Position numbers and translations under genes: made by a program. The notes under the pieces were generated by a model. The model was not told the origin of the DNA, did no database searches, and saw nothing but the letters and a program-made list of their open reading frames with translations. 64,000 nt of DNA from Brevundimonas naejangsanensis (GTDB lineage: Bacteria; Pseudomonadota; Alphaproteobacteria; Caulobacterales; Caulobacteraceae): assembly GCF_000635915.2 (NCBI RefSeq), contig NZ_CP015614.1, forward strand, positions 248,001 through 312,000. The letters are read 5' to 3'. This document shows, in pieces, positions 25,103-34,709 of this stretch (the first letter of the stretch is position 1; each line of letters opens with the position of its first letter).

Positions 25103-27169
25103 TCAGCTCTTCTGGAAGCCTTCCGCTTCAAGATTGTCCAGGACGCTCATGAGCCTGATGCTCTGCTTCTCCGTCGGGAAGGATCCCGGCCGAGCCGCAA
25201 CCCGAAAGAGCGAATGGTCCGCAGGCGTGAGCAGCTTCCTGCCTGCTGCAAATTGTGCCGCTGCGGCCCAATGGTCAGGGCCGAGCTGCACGACGCGTGA
25301 CTGCGCCTCGATGCCGTTGTCCATCTTCTGGGTCTTACGGGCGTCGCTGACGGCAGCCTTGCGGCTCTGCGGGTCAAGCAGCATGACTTCCATGGTCTCG
25401 GGCAGCTCGAACGGCACATCCTGCACTCGTGCCCAGCAGGCCTGCTTCTTGGCCCATTCGGTGACGTTGGCGACGCTGGAACCGGGCTGGGTGACGGCTG
25501 GACGGATGGTCTGGGCGATATCCAGGAGAACGGACGCCAGGGCGGAGGGAATGGTTTGCGCCTTCCAGACCTGGTCGAAATCCAGGGCCAGGCCCCGGGC
25601 CCTGATGAGCTGGTCCAGCTTGGCGATCGTGTAGGCGACCAGCTGGGCGCGATAACCGCCTTCGTCCTTGTACCACTGCTGGTCGCTGATCCGCTTCTCG
25701 AGGCCGCGGAAGATGATGGCCTTGGCGACGGCGCTTCGGAAGTAGAGCTCGTTTACGGAGTCACTGTCCTTCTCCCATCGACGTCCGACCAGCCGCGCAT
25801 ATTCCGCGAAAGTGTGCTGAGCGCCCTTGCTGACGAGGAAGGGGCAGGCTTCCCAAGCCATCTCGAATTTCGCGAGGTCCGTCTTGGCGAAGCTCTGGGA
25901 CTTGGGAAACTCCTCGTCGAACCGCTTTTTCTGCGTGGGAGTAAGATAGGCGCGAGCATCGGCGTAGGAACCTCGAGCCCGCTCGTAGAACCATTTGGTC
26001 TGTCGGAAGGACCCGTCCGACGCGGGCGCCCAGATCCGGCGAGAGAACTCCTCGATGCGGATATGGAACGGGTGGTTGGCGAAGAAATCCGCAGCGTTCA
26101 CGCGATTCTGACTGTTCGCGTACTCCGAGATCTTCGGCACGACCTCGGTCGCGCGAGCCGGCTCGACGACTGACAGCTTCATCTGGACGAAGATGCGCGA
26201 GAGATCCGCCTTGTCCTTCTTTCGCGACGAGAAGATCGAGGCTGTTGTCTGGCCGCCGTTCACGATCTGAAGATTGCGGAGTCGGCTTATGTAGGTCGTG
26301 CCGTTCCTGACGACCGTCTCCACCTCCTCGGCCGTGGCCGTGACGCCGTTGTTGTACGCGAAGAACATCGCGGGATCATTGAGGATGGTGTTGCGGATGC
26401 CCTTGTTGACGCCGCCCCTGGCCTGAAGGAAGGCGCGGACGTTCTGCTCGAGGAGCCTGGCTCCCCACTGCTCGTAGATTCGCGACAGCAGATCGCCCGG
26501 CACGACCGAGAGGTAGGCTTCGTAACCGTCGCCTCCGACGTGCGCCGGCAGGCATGGAAGCAGCTCGCCGAACTGCTCGCCGAAGTCGATCTCGATGTCT
26601 TCCTTGCCCCGGCCGGAAGAGACAAGCCGGTGAAGGCGGCCGATGTCCCAGACATTGTAGGAGATCGGCAGGGCGCCCAGCGTTCCGGCTTCCTGGCCGT
26701 CGTATCTGTCGTTCAGCCGACGGTTGGTCAGCAGCAACAGGCGGGCTCTCCCGATCTGCGAGCGCCGGGCGTGAATGAGTTCGGCAAGCCCGTACCCGGG
26801 CGAGCTTTCCTCCAGTCGATCCCTGAAGTCTCCGGACAGCGCCATCTCGAGGAAGTTCTCGAGCCGTCTGAAATGAGCTGGCACTGCTGACGCGCCCAGG
26901 GAAGCCACCGTGACGTCGGAGGAGAAATCGACGACCACCAGCGAGAGCACGCCGTCGGTTTCCGAAGGGTCCCCGCCGTACCCGTCCACTCGCATGCCCT
27001 TGGCCGCTCGATAGGGCGTCACGTCCAGCGTCTCCAGCTCGCCCGAGTTGACCAGCCAGTCCCCGAACTGTTCGAGGAAGCTTGTTTCCATGAAGCGGCC
27101 CGCGGCGTCGGCCTGGGCGCGGACCTCGTTGAAGAAGTCCTCGTGAAACTGTTCGAGAGTCTCGGCCAT
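25103..27169 (-). CDS. AIPR-family (abortive infection phage resistance) protein
   Basis: The 688-residue protein carries the AIPR core: PAMFFAYNNGVTATAEEVE, then LQIVNGGQTTASIF and NSQNRVNAADFF in the middle. AIPR proteins are linked to phage resistance, and some act as nucleases. ATG 27169 overlaps the stop of the upstream PD-(D/E)XK gene by three bases within ATGA. It is the last gene of a five-gene minus-strand operon. An in-frame extension to 27337 would run deep into the upstream gene and is not supported. Confidence 0.9.
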   Translation of the reverse strand: MAETLEQFHEDFFNEVRAQADAAGRFMETSFLEQFGDWLVNSGELETLDVTPYRAAKGMRVDGYGGDPSETDGVLSLVVVDFSSDVTVASLGASAVPAHFRRLENFLEMALSGDFRDRLEESSPGYGLAELIHARRSQIGRARLLLLTNRRLNDRYDGQEAGTLGALPISYNVWDIGRLHRLVSSGRGKEDIEIDFGEQFGELLPCLPAHVGGDGYEAYLSVVPGDLLSRIYEQWGARLLEQNVRAFLQARGGVNKGIRNTILNDPAMFFAYNNGVTATAEEVETVVRNGTTYISRLRNLQIVNGGQTTASIFSSRKKDKADLSRIFVQMKLSVVEPARATEVVPKISEYANSQNRVNAADFFANHPFHIRIEEFSRRIWAPASDGSFRQTKWFYERARGSYADARAYLTPTQKKRFDEEFPKSQSFAKTDLAKFEMAWEACPFLVSKGAQHTFAEYARLVGRRWEKDSDSVNELYFRSAVAKAIIFRGLEKRISDQQWYKDEGGYRAQLVAYTIAKLDQLIRARGLALDFDQVWKAQTIPSALASVLLDIAQTIRPAVTQPGSSVANVTEWAKKQACWARVQDVPFELPETMEVMLLDPQSRKAAVSDARKTQKMDNGIEAQSRVVQLGPDHWAAAAQFAAGRKLLTPADHSLFRVAARPGSFPTEKQSIRLMSVLDNLEAEGFQKS

Positions 27170-28140
27170 CAGTCCTGTTCCATCTCCAGAAGCGCCGCTT
27201 CCGGTGTCTCGAACGCTGTGCAGGCGTCCAGTCCGATCCAGTAGCTCACGCTGGCCACCCCGCTTGCGAGACCTGCTGCGTCGATGCAGGGGAAGCCATC
27301 GCGAACCTCGAATGCGGACGAGGATGTCCAGGCCCACCAGCGATCGCCGTAGTCATGTTCGGCCGAATAGCCCGCCGCGAGAAGCCGGGCCTCGAAGCCT
27401 TCCTCACTGGACGGGTCCTTCGCCACAAGAGCGTCCCTGACCCGTGCGACAAGGGTGTCGAGCGTGAAGGCCTGTCCGGCTTCCGCCAAGGTCGGGGTCA
27501 GTGCGTGTACGAGGAGGAACAGCCGCTGATCGATTACCTGCTGCAGCTGGTGCTCTGACGAGATCTTGATTGCGGCCTTGCCGGCATGGCGAGCCTTCAC
27601 CTCGACAGCGCGGGTCCCGAACACGAAGTCCTTCGGCTCGTCCAGCGGGCCCCGCCAGGCCTCCAGCGCCGGCTTCGGCGAGATCGTGCCCGCCAGGCTT
27701 TCCAGGAAGAGGAGCTCGCCGATGAGACCTTGCTGCTCTTCCGGCCCCAGCCTGGCACGACCGGCGCCCCTCAGCAGGCTGTGCCACTTCCAGGCGCGCC
27801 TGATGGTGGCTGCAAGAAACGCCCGGTCGCCGTCGAGATGCCGGCTGACCTCGACGATGTCTTCGCAGAGACGATGGAAGAGTTCGACGTCCTCCTCTCG
27901 ACGGAGAGTCAGGACGAAGGCATGCTGATCGTCGGTCTGCACCATTTCGACGATGTCAATGCCATTCAGCCGGGGGCGGGCCTCGTCAACCGTCGCGCTG
28001 CCCACGACCTGCAGCACCAGCGCGCATCGTCCATGGGCGTCGCGCGCCCAGAAGAAGTTCGCAGGGTGCAGGGGATCGATCCGTCGAAGGGTCAGGCCTT
28101 CGGACGGCCGCCCCATCTGTGTCCAGGGATGATTGGTCAT
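27169..28140 (-). CDS. PD-(D/E)XK-motif protein (DUF4420-like)
   Basis: The 323-residue protein has nuclease-fold elements. GLIGELLFLESLAG gives a conserved Glu-containing helix. EPKDFVFGTRAVEVKAR supplies the Asp and the E-x-K catalytic pair. SSEHQLQQV follows as the next motif. Such proteins accompany Z1 helicases and AIPR proteins in defence operons. ATG 28140 overlaps the Z1 stop (ATGA), and its own stop overlaps the AIPR start in the same way. Nuclease activity is inferred from the motif. Confidence 0.88.
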   Translation of the reverse strand: MTNHPWTQMGRPSEGLTLRRIDPLHPANFFWARDAHGRCALVLQVVGSATVDEARPRLNGIDIVEMVQTDDQHAFVLTLRREEDVELFHRLCEDIVEVSRHLDGDRAFLAATIRRAWKWHSLLRGAGRARLGPEEQQGLIGELLFLESLAGTISPKPALEAWRGPLDEPKDFVFGTRAVEVKARHAGKAAIKISSEHQLQQVIDQRLFLLVHALTPTLAEAGQAFTLDTLVARVRDALVAKDPSSEEGFEARLLAAGYSAEHDYGDRWWAWTSSSAFEVRDGFPCIDAAGLASGVASVSYWIGLDACTAFETPEAALLEMEQD

Positions 28141-30833
28141 TCTCCGTCGACCTCCTCGTCCAATGCGTCCTCGCCCATGTACTGCTGCCACCAGAGGCGG
28201 GCGACGGCATACTCGACGGTCGGCGGGTTGCCGTCGGCGGGCGGGAAGCTGATGCCCCAGGTAATCAGCGGCTTGTCGGTCATGGACGCGGCGTCGCCGT
28301 CGTCCGCAGTGAGATGGATGGGCTGAATGACCAGCAGCGGGCGTTTCCTCACCCTGCGATAGGCTCGATCAGGAACGTTCTGAGTTGCCGGATCCGACGC
28401 CTTGCGTCCGGCGAAGAACTCATCCCTGGCGAGGGTGCGCTCGTCTTCCGAGAGCCCGATGGCCTCCACCCCGCGCGACGAGACCCGGCTCTTCGTGCCG
28501 ACGAGGATCAGGTCCTTGTGTTCCTTTTCAGCGACGCCCGTGCGTCGCTGGCAGCGAACGCTGAAATCAGGATCGGGATAGCTGCCGTCATCGGAGACGC
28601 CGACAATGGCCACGTCCCATCGGTCCTGACCCTGTTTCGCAACTTCGCGGATGAACGCGGCTACGGGTTCGGACTGGGTGGCGAGGCTGCGGTCGTTGTT
28701 TCGGAATGACCGGATGAATTGCTCGACCAGGGCATGATCGACGTCCTGCCACACGCGGTGGCGTCCGGACCACTGCCCGGACGAACCGTCGTGGCCCTTC
28801 TCCGCCCGGACCGCATCCACGAACTCGACGGCGGCCCTGCGGTTCGCTTCGGTCCTGACGGTGTCCGACCAGAGAGCGTAGGTCTCGACGAAGCGATTCG
28901 ACAGGCCGATCACCATGGGGACCGATTGCGCCGTCCGCATCTTGTTGCGAGCGGTGACGATCAGGGTGTCCGGGTGAGCGCGGACCCGCAGGCCGAACTG
29001 CTCGGGCGTAAGCTTGAGCCGTTCCATCCTCCGAAGTTCGTCGCGCAGTTCCTCGATGGACTCGCTGATGTGCTCGTACCAGCCCCGGGTCTCTGGCGGC
29101 ATCCAGATCCGGCAGAGGTCCTCGTATCCCGGACGATAGCCGAACCACCGGCCCATCTGCAGGAGGGTGTCGTACATCATCGAGTTGCGCAGGAAGTAGC
29201 TGACGGTCAGGCCTTCGAGCGTAAGGCCGCGTGAGAGGCTGAAGCCGCCGACGGCGATGACCTGAAGGCCGGTCTCCTCGTGTGCGTCATAGGCGAGCGT
29301 TCCTGCCGACCCGCTGTTCACCTCCACGACGCCGATGGGAGCGGCGCCTTCGAGCAGGGCCTCCTGCACATCCTCCCAGGAATGTCCGAGGTGATGGTGC
29401 TCCTTCAGCCAGGTATCATGAAGCGCCCTCATGTGCTCGTTCGCCAGCGCTTCGACCGCAGGGCGGGACGCCTCGTGGCGCACGGCTCGCACCAGACGGT
29501 TGAGATAGTCGTGGATCAGGTTCCGGAGCTGCTTCTGCACCGCGGTGAAACGCGATGCGTTAACGAGCATGCTTGTGTGGCGAGCGCCCTGTCCGCGCAG
29601 GACGCGAAGCGTGCGAGCGATGACGAAGGTCCGGACCGCCTCCTCGAGAGAGGCGGGCAGGCCGGTGACCACATGAGGCTGCTTGTGACTCATCGGCAGA
29701 TGATCTGCGTTGTCGGTGATGGACCGGATGAATTCGCCGCCCGTCTCGTCCTGGAATATCCGCGACGCGCCGAAGTAGTTCGACGGGGCGTCAAGGGTGA
29801 CGATGAAGTTGCGCGGGAAGAGGTCCGCCTTGAGCATCTCGTCGTTGGTGTCGGGATCGATGAAGATGTTGGCAAACGGGGTGGCCGTGTAGCCCACGTA
29901 GCACTTGCGATTGAAGAGGTTCAGAAGCTCGCGGATCTTCTGGTTGATCTTCGTGGCCTCGTCCGGGTTTGCCGAGGTGTTGATCGAGGCGTTGTCGGCC
30001 TCGTCATCGATCAGGAGCATGGGGTAGTCGACGAGCGACTTCGTCCAGCCTGTGTTGTGGGCCCGCAGCCATTCCGTCAGGTTGCGCAGGGTGTGCATGT
30101 TCTTCTTGATGACGAGCACAAGAGGAACGTTGAGCGACCCTATGTCCATGCCGGCGGCGTCGGCGATGCGCGAGTTGAAATCGCTGGTGGCATTGGTCAG
30201 CGTGATGGGCGTCCTGGTCGACGAGAACTTCGATACGCCGATGTGGGGCTTCTTCGGCTTGCCGCTGTCTCGTCCCACGAAGCCTTCGTCGATCCGCTGC
30301 TGCGTCTGATTGCGGAGATTGTTGTGGATGCCTGCAATGACCACGATCAGCTTGTAACCGGCATCGGCGGCCTTGCAGATCAGGCCGGTGTAGTTCGCCG
30401 TCTTGCCGGACTGTACATGCCCGACCACCATTCCGCGCCGATCCCATTCACCCGGCTTGCCGGGGTCCTCGAGAAGGCCGGCGATCCGGTCCGTCACGCC
30501 GTCCATGGTCGCGAGGACCTGCGGAGCGAAGTTCCGTTCCTCCATCAGCATGCGGTATCGATCCCAGTAATAGGGTTCTATCCGGGCCTTCGCGGCGGGA
30601 TACCATTCCGTGAAGCCTTCATCCTGGACCACGCCGCCGATCGTCATGTGGATGTCGAACTGGCTCTCGATCTCGCGGGCGAGCTGCTCGGCCTGGTCGT
30701 CGGAGACGGTGAAGCTGTCCAGCACACGGAACTGGCCGATCGCTGCACGTATGGCCTCCGGCGTGGGGGCCCCTGTCTTGGCGATGAGCGGGCGGACCAC
30801 GGTCCTGAGAAGATCGTAGGCGGTGTCAGACAT
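28137..30833 (-). CDS. Z1-domain superfamily II ATPase/helicase-like protein
   Basis: The 898-residue ATPase has Walker A GHVQSGKT at 138-145, a DEAD-like Walker B LLIDDEADNAS at 273-283, and YVGYTATPFANIFID with the helicase motif III-like TATP. A Z1 domain follows (GFSLSRGLTLEGLTVSYFLR, MGRWFGYRPGYEDL), which supplies the second RecA-like half. It probably moves on or remodels DNA in the defence complex. Its ATG overlaps the stop of the upstream GHKL ATPase gene by eight bases. Confidence 0.93.
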   Translation of the reverse strand: MSDTAYDLLRTVVRPLIAKTGAPTPEAIRAAIGQFRVLDSFTVSDDQAEQLAREIESQFDIHMTIGGVVQDEGFTEWYPAAKARIEPYYWDRYRMLMEERNFAPQVLATMDGVTDRIAGLLEDPGKPGEWDRRGMVVGHVQSGKTANYTGLICKAADAGYKLIVVIAGIHNNLRNQTQQRIDEGFVGRDSGKPKKPHIGVSKFSSTRTPITLTNATSDFNSRIADAAGMDIGSLNVPLVLVIKKNMHTLRNLTEWLRAHNTGWTKSLVDYPMLLIDDEADNASINTSANPDEATKINQKIRELLNLFNRKCYVGYTATPFANIFIDPDTNDEMLKADLFPRNFIVTLDAPSNYFGASRIFQDETGGEFIRSITDNADHLPMSHKQPHVVTGLPASLEEAVRTFVIARTLRVLRGQGARHTSMLVNASRFTAVQKQLRNLIHDYLNRLVRAVRHEASRPAVEALANEHMRALHDTWLKEHHHLGHSWEDVQEALLEGAAPIGVVEVNSGSAGTLAYDAHEETGLQVIAVGGFSLSRGLTLEGLTVSYFLRNSMMYDTLLQMGRWFGYRPGYEDLCRIWMPPETRGWYEHISESIEELRDELRRMERLKLTPEQFGLRVRAHPDTLIVTARNKMRTAQSVPMVIGLSNRFVETYALWSDTVRTEANRRAAVEFVDAVRAEKGHDGSSGQWSGRHRVWQDVDHALVEQFIRSFRNNDRSLATQSEPVAAFIREVAKQGQDRWDVAIVGVSDDGSYPDPDFSVRCQRRTGVAEKEHKDLILVGTKSRVSSRGVEAIGLSEDERTLARDEFFAGRKASDPATQNVPDRAYRRVRKRPLLVIQPIHLTADDGDAASMTDKPLITWGISFPPADGNPPTVEYAVARLWWQQYMGEDALDEEVDGE

Positions 30834-32337
30834 TCTTGTCGTCCATGTCCTGGAAGGATTTGCGGATGAGGGGTTCGGCCGCCGCCCAGCTGGAACGGTA
30901 GGGCTCCAGGCGGGCGAGATCGGCGAGCACGGTGTCGAGCGGAATGCCCATGTCCCGGAGGGCTGCGGTCGTCAGACGGACCACGGCCTCGAGGTCCTCG
31001 GAGGGCAGGCTGGGAGATGAGACGGATTTCGGATCGGAAGCGGCGTCGGAGAAGATGGCGTCGATGGGGAAGGCCCGCTCCACGCTCTTCAGAAAGGCTT
31101 CCAGTTCGCTGGCGTGGCCGTCGGGCAAGGCCTCGGTGATGTGCGCCAGCATCGGGTGATCCCGATTGATCTCGTAGGACACCTGCCCCTTGTTCGCCCT
31201 TCGATGCCAGAGCGTGGCGGGACTGTTCGTAGCCGACACATGGCCCTTGGACGTGTAGACTCGCCTCGAGGGGCCCGCGATCTCGTTGATCAGGGCACGA
31301 AGTCGTTCCCTCACGACATAGGGGGGCTGGGCGGACGCCTTTCGCACATCGATCTTCCAGAAGGCGTCGAGGCCGTTCGGCATGTCGATCCTGACGCGGG
31401 CCAGCTTGGTGAGTTCGCTCTGCCTGGCAAGGCGGAACCACGTGCCGTGGATGATCAGACGGCCGCCGCGATAGACGTAGAAACCCTGGTTCTTGAGATA
31501 TCCGCCCTCGCCTGCGTAGTGCTCCCAGTCCTTCGCGCTGACCTTGTTGTGATGGGGAAGGATGAAGCCCTCGATGTCGACCTTCTGTCCGGCGACCTGG
31601 ATGGATTCGGCGGGCAGGCGCTGGGTGGCGGCCGACTTCAGATGAAACGGGTCAAACGGCCTGAGGTCTCGCCCGTTCATGCGGATGCGGACCTTCCGAA
31701 GGCCGGGCTCGCCCTGGAGGAAGCGGTGAAAGACCAGTTCCAGGTGGCGGCGGGCGCTGTCCAGGCGATCCAGCAGATGATCGGTCAGGGAGCTGCCACT
31801 GGTCGCGTCGGCCAGACGGTCCAGCTTCTGCCATACGACGGCAGTGCCGCTCGCGCCCAGTCCGGACAAGCCCGGCGTGGATCCCAGCTCGAATGCAGGG
31901 GGGAGCTGAAGGACCCAGTCGTCGCGCTCCACCACGAAGTCCAGATCCCAGCGTGCAGCCGAAGTCGCTCCGGCGGACCGAGTGACGACGGTGAGGCTCC
32001 GCGCCTGCGAGAAGGAAGCCGTCTTCAGGCCGAGACCGAAGCGGCCGAGATCATTTCCATCACGGCACTCTGTCGGGCTGCGGCTGCCCGGGCGCAGGGC
32101 GGTGAGGAGATCGCCCCGGCTCATGCCTTCGCCGTCGTCGATCACGGCAAGCCATGGTTCGCTGCCGGTCGTGTCGTAGTTTATCGAGACCGTCGAGGCC
32201 CCGGCGCTGATCGCGTTGTCGATGATGTCCGCCAGGGCGGTCTCGAGCGTGTACCCGATGTCGCGCATCGCCTCGATCAGCGATGCGGCGCTCGGGGGCG
32301 CGCGATGCTCGCTCGCGCCCTCGTTGATGTCTTGCAA
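30826..32337 (-). CDS. GHKL ATPase of MutL/MORC type
   Basis: The 503-residue protein has the three Bergerat-fold ATP motifs near its N-terminus: DIIDNAISAGA at 37-47 (Asn41), DDGEGM at 67-72 and GRFGLGLKTAS at 98-108. The rest resembles MutL/Hsp90-like transducer regions. Such GHKL ATPases linked to Z1, Vsr and DNA methylases have been discussed as MutL/MORC homologues in restriction-type systems. It would sense or clamp DNA with ATP. A 16-base palindrome lies 30 bases upstream of the start. Confidence 0.9.
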   Translation of the reverse strand: MQDINEGASEHRAPPSAASLIEAMRDIGYTLETALADIIDNAISAGASTVSINYDTTGSEPWLAVIDDGEGMSRGDLLTALRPGSRSPTECRDGNDLGRFGLGLKTASFSQARSLTVVTRSAGATSAARWDLDFVVERDDWVLQLPPAFELGSTPGLSGLGASGTAVVWQKLDRLADATSGSSLTDHLLDRLDSARRHLELVFHRFLQGEPGLRKVRIRMNGRDLRPFDPFHLKSAATQRLPAESIQVAGQKVDIEGFILPHHNKVSAKDWEHYAGEGGYLKNQGFYVYRGGRLIIHGTWFRLARQSELTKLARVRIDMPNGLDAFWKIDVRKASAQPPYVVRERLRALINEIAGPSRRVYTSKGHVSATNSPATLWHRRANKGQVSYEINRDHPMLAHITEALPDGHASELEAFLKSVERAFPIDAIFSDAASDPKSVSSPSLPSEDLEAVVRLTTAALRDMGIPLDTVLADLARLEPYRSSWAAAEPLIRKSFQDMDDKNV

Positions 32338-32366
32338 GTTGCAGCTCCTCCCCCACGCCCAACGCT

Positions 32367-32382
32367 TAGGTTGCGAAACCTA
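32367..32382. promoter_or_regulatory. Palindrome upstream of the GHKL-Z1-AIPR operon
   Basis: TAGGTT-GCGA-AACCTA is a perfect 6-bp dyad with a four-base centre, located 30 bases before the GHKL start in the 118-base gap after vsr. It could be an operator, or an RNA hairpin with a tetraloop. No dedicated regulator gene is visible in the locus. Confidence 0.35.
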
Positions 32383-32455
32383 CCTTCGTCTTAATCGGCG
32401 TTATCCGAATGTCCTGTGGAGGCCGCATGCGACGGAATCGGTCGCAGGAATGCTG

Positions 32456-32911
32456 TCAGGGCGGTGTGATCGGCGCGCCGAACTCGCAGCTGGGCGCGCC
32501 GGAGCCTATCCAGGCGGCAAGGGCCTCGAGTGTTTCCGCAGGCTCACGACGCAACGCACATTCCCAGACCGTGGCGACCCTCCATCCTTCGTCCTCGAGG
32601 GTGGCCAGCGTGGCTGCGTCTCGCTGCATGTTGCGGTCGAACTTCTCCCGCCAGAAATCCGGACGAGTCGCCGGCGTGGTGGCGTATCGACATCCCGTAT
32701 GACGATGCCAGAAGCACCCATGGACGAAGACGGCGGCATTCCAGCGAGGCATGACGACATCGGGCCGCCCCCGCAACTCGCGGGCGTGGAGCCGGAACCG
32801 GAAGCCGGCCGCATGCAGATGTCGCCTGACCAGTAGCTCCGGGCGCGTGTCGGCGCCACGGATGGCTGACATCATTCTGGAACGCGTCGCGGGATCGACA
32901 ATGTCTGCCAT
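32456..32911 (-). CDS. vsr: Very short patch repair endonuclease
   Basis: The 151-residue Vsr nuclease nicks beside T:G mismatches formed by deamination of 5-methylcytosine. It starts MADIVDPATRSRMMSAIRGA, the family N-terminus. It has the catalytic Asp51 in GRPDVVMPRWNAAVFV, the zinc/active-site stretch HGCFWHRHTGC at 64-74 and FWREKF. ATG 32911 is chosen over 33133, which lies inside the divergent methylase. The pairing with a 5-cytosine methylase 68 bases away fits the role. Confidence 0.94.
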   Translation of the reverse strand: MADIVDPATRSRMMSAIRGADTRPELLVRRHLHAAGFRFRLHARELRGRPDVVMPRWNAAVFVHGCFWHRHTGCRYATTPATRPDFWREKFDRNMQRDAATLATLEDEGWRVATVWECALRREPAETLEALAAWIGSGAPSCEFGAPITPP

Positions 32912-32979
32912 GCGTGACTTTGACGGTGGTGGCGCTGGCCGGTCCTGGTAGATAGGGGATCGAATCGGTCGAGGACAGG

Positions 32980-34524
32980 GTGAGGCGCATGCCGCAGGCA
33001 TTTCAGGTTGTGGACCTCTTCGCGGGCCCCGGCGGCCTGGCCGAAGGATTCTCTGGCTTCGAGGACGGGACCGGTCATCGACCGTTCGACGTGACGATGT
33101 CCGTCGAGAAGGAGCGGTCGGCCCATCGGACATTGCAGCTCCGCGCCTTCCTGCGACAGTTCGACGAGTTTCCGGACGAGTACTACGCGGCCCTGAATGC
33201 CGGCGCGGACATGCCCGACTGGTCGAAATCCCACGCCGGCGAGTGGGAGACGGCGCTCGGCGAGGCTCTCTGCCTGGAGCTCGGCACCGAGCAGGCCGGA
33301 AGGGTGCTGGATCAGCGCATCGACGAGCTCTTGCGGCTCGACGTGCCGACCGTCGTGATCGGGGGGCCTCCCTGTCAGGCCTACTCTCTGGTCGGCCGCT
33401 CGCGCAACATGGGCAAGACCGACTATGTGCCAGCCGAGGATCAACGGCACTTCCTCTATCGCGAGTACATACGGATCCTGAAGCGGCTTCGGCCCGTCGC
33501 GTTCGTGATGGAGAACGTCAAGGGCATGCTGTCGTCGTCCATCGACGGCCAGAGAATCTTCGATCAGGTCCTGGGGGACCTCCGCGGAGCGGCAGGCGAG
33601 GGATCCTACGTCCTGCTCGCCATCGGTCATGGCCGATCGGGGGCGATGGTCCTGCGCACGCCCCGGGACGCAGCCGACTTCATCGTCCGTGCCGAGGGTT
33701 TCGGCGTGCCGCAGGCGCGCCATCGGGTCATCGTGGTCGGGATCAGGAGTGATCTGGCTGCCGGACTGCGTCTTTCGGGGGAAAGCGCTGGCGTCGCGCC
33801 GAAGCGGGCCAGTGTTCGAACCGTGCTGGAAGGCATGCCTGCGCTCAGAAGCGGGCTCAGCCGCGCGGACGATCCTGCCGCGTGGCGAGAAACGGTGCTC
33901 GCGCAGGTTTCAAGGGTGGTAGACGCCCTGTCCGAAGATCCGGCATTTTCCCATGGCCTCCGGGAACGCGCCCGCGAGCACCTGGCCGCCTTCGAGGGGC
34001 GCAACAGCGCTCTGGAGCGCACCAGCAGGGAGCGCCCGGCGGCGATGTCCGATGATCATCGGACGCTCGCGGACTGGATCGAGGATCCCCGCCTCGAGGT
34101 GCTGCTCAACCATTCCACCCGCGGTCACATGGACGAGGATCTGGCTCGCTACTTCTTCAGCGCAGTCTTCACGGAGGTCGTGGGGCGTGCGCCCAAGGCG
34201 TCCGAATTTCCAGTCACGCTCGCGCCGGATCACGCAAACTGGTCGACTGGAAAGTTCGCGGACCGGTTCAGGACGCAGGCCTGGGATCGGGTGTCGACGA
34301 CTGTCACCAGCCACATCTCCAAGGACGGCCACTACTTCATCCATCCTGATCCCGCGCAGTGTCGCTCGCTGACGGTTCGGGAGGCGGCAAGGCTCCAGAC
34401 CTTCCCGGACAACTACCTCTTCCTGGGAAATCGCACCGAGCAGTACGTCCAGGTCGGCAACGCCGTGCCTCCCTTCCTTGCTCGCCAGATCGCGGAGGTC
34501 CTCTGGGGAGCTCTGGACAGCTAG
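32980..34524 (+). CDS. DNA (cytosine-5-)-methyltransferase
   Basis: The C5 methylase of 514 residues (or 511 from ATG 32989) has motif I VDLFAGPGGLAEGF at 11-24, motif IV GGPPCQAYSLVGR at 128-140 with catalytic Cys132, ENVKG, motif VIII FGVPQARHRVIVVG and motif X QVGNAVPPFLARQIAE. The region between motifs VIII and IX, which sets sequence specificity, is unusually long. It presumably marks self DNA for the divergent Vsr-GHKL-Z1-nuclease operon. No separate classical restriction endonuclease gene is adjacent. Confidence 0.94.
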   Translation: MRRMPQAFQVVDLFAGPGGLAEGFSGFEDGTGHRPFDVTMSVEKERSAHRTLQLRAFLRQFDEFPDEYYAALNAGADMPDWSKSHAGEWETALGEALCLELGTEQAGRVLDQRIDELLRLDVPTVVIGGPPCQAYSLVGRSRNMGKTDYVPAEDQRHFLYREYIRILKRLRPVAFVMENVKGMLSSSIDGQRIFDQVLGDLRGAAGEGSYVLLAIGHGRSGAMVLRTPRDAADFIVRAEGFGVPQARHRVIVVGIRSDLAAGLRLSGESAGVAPKRASVRTVLEGMPALRSGLSRADDPAAWRETVLAQVSRVVDALSEDPAFSHGLRERAREHLAAFEGRNSALERTSRERPAAMSDDHRTLADWIEDPRLEVLLNHSTRGHMDEDLARYFFSAVFTEVVGRAPKASEFPVTLAPDHANWSTGKFADRFRTQAWDRVSTTVTSHISKDGHYFIHPDPAQCRSLTVREAARLQTFPDNYLFLGNRTEQYVQVGNAVPPFLARQIAEVLWGALDS

Positions 34525-34596
34525 GCTTCCCAGATTGAAGAGATCGATGAGCCGGTTTTCTCTAACGTCGTCCTGAGCCGCCAAACCTTTACCCTC

Positions 34597-34622
34597 CAGC
34601 CACGCCTTTCCTAGCGTGGCTG
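34597..34622. terminator. Hairpin between convergent genes
   Basis: A perfect 9-bp stem (CAGCCACGC with GCGTGGCTG) around an 8-base loop lies 72 bases after the methylase stop and 88 bases beyond the stop of the convergent sigma-factor gene. There is no long T-run on either side, so termination is plausible but weakly supported. Confidence 0.5.
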
Positions 34623-34709
34623 TTGGGTGGGAGTTATTTGGAAACTGCCGCTAGGTGGATGGCGTGTTGGGGAAAGGGGCGGCTCCGCGCGGTCAGCCCG
34701 AGCGCCGAG

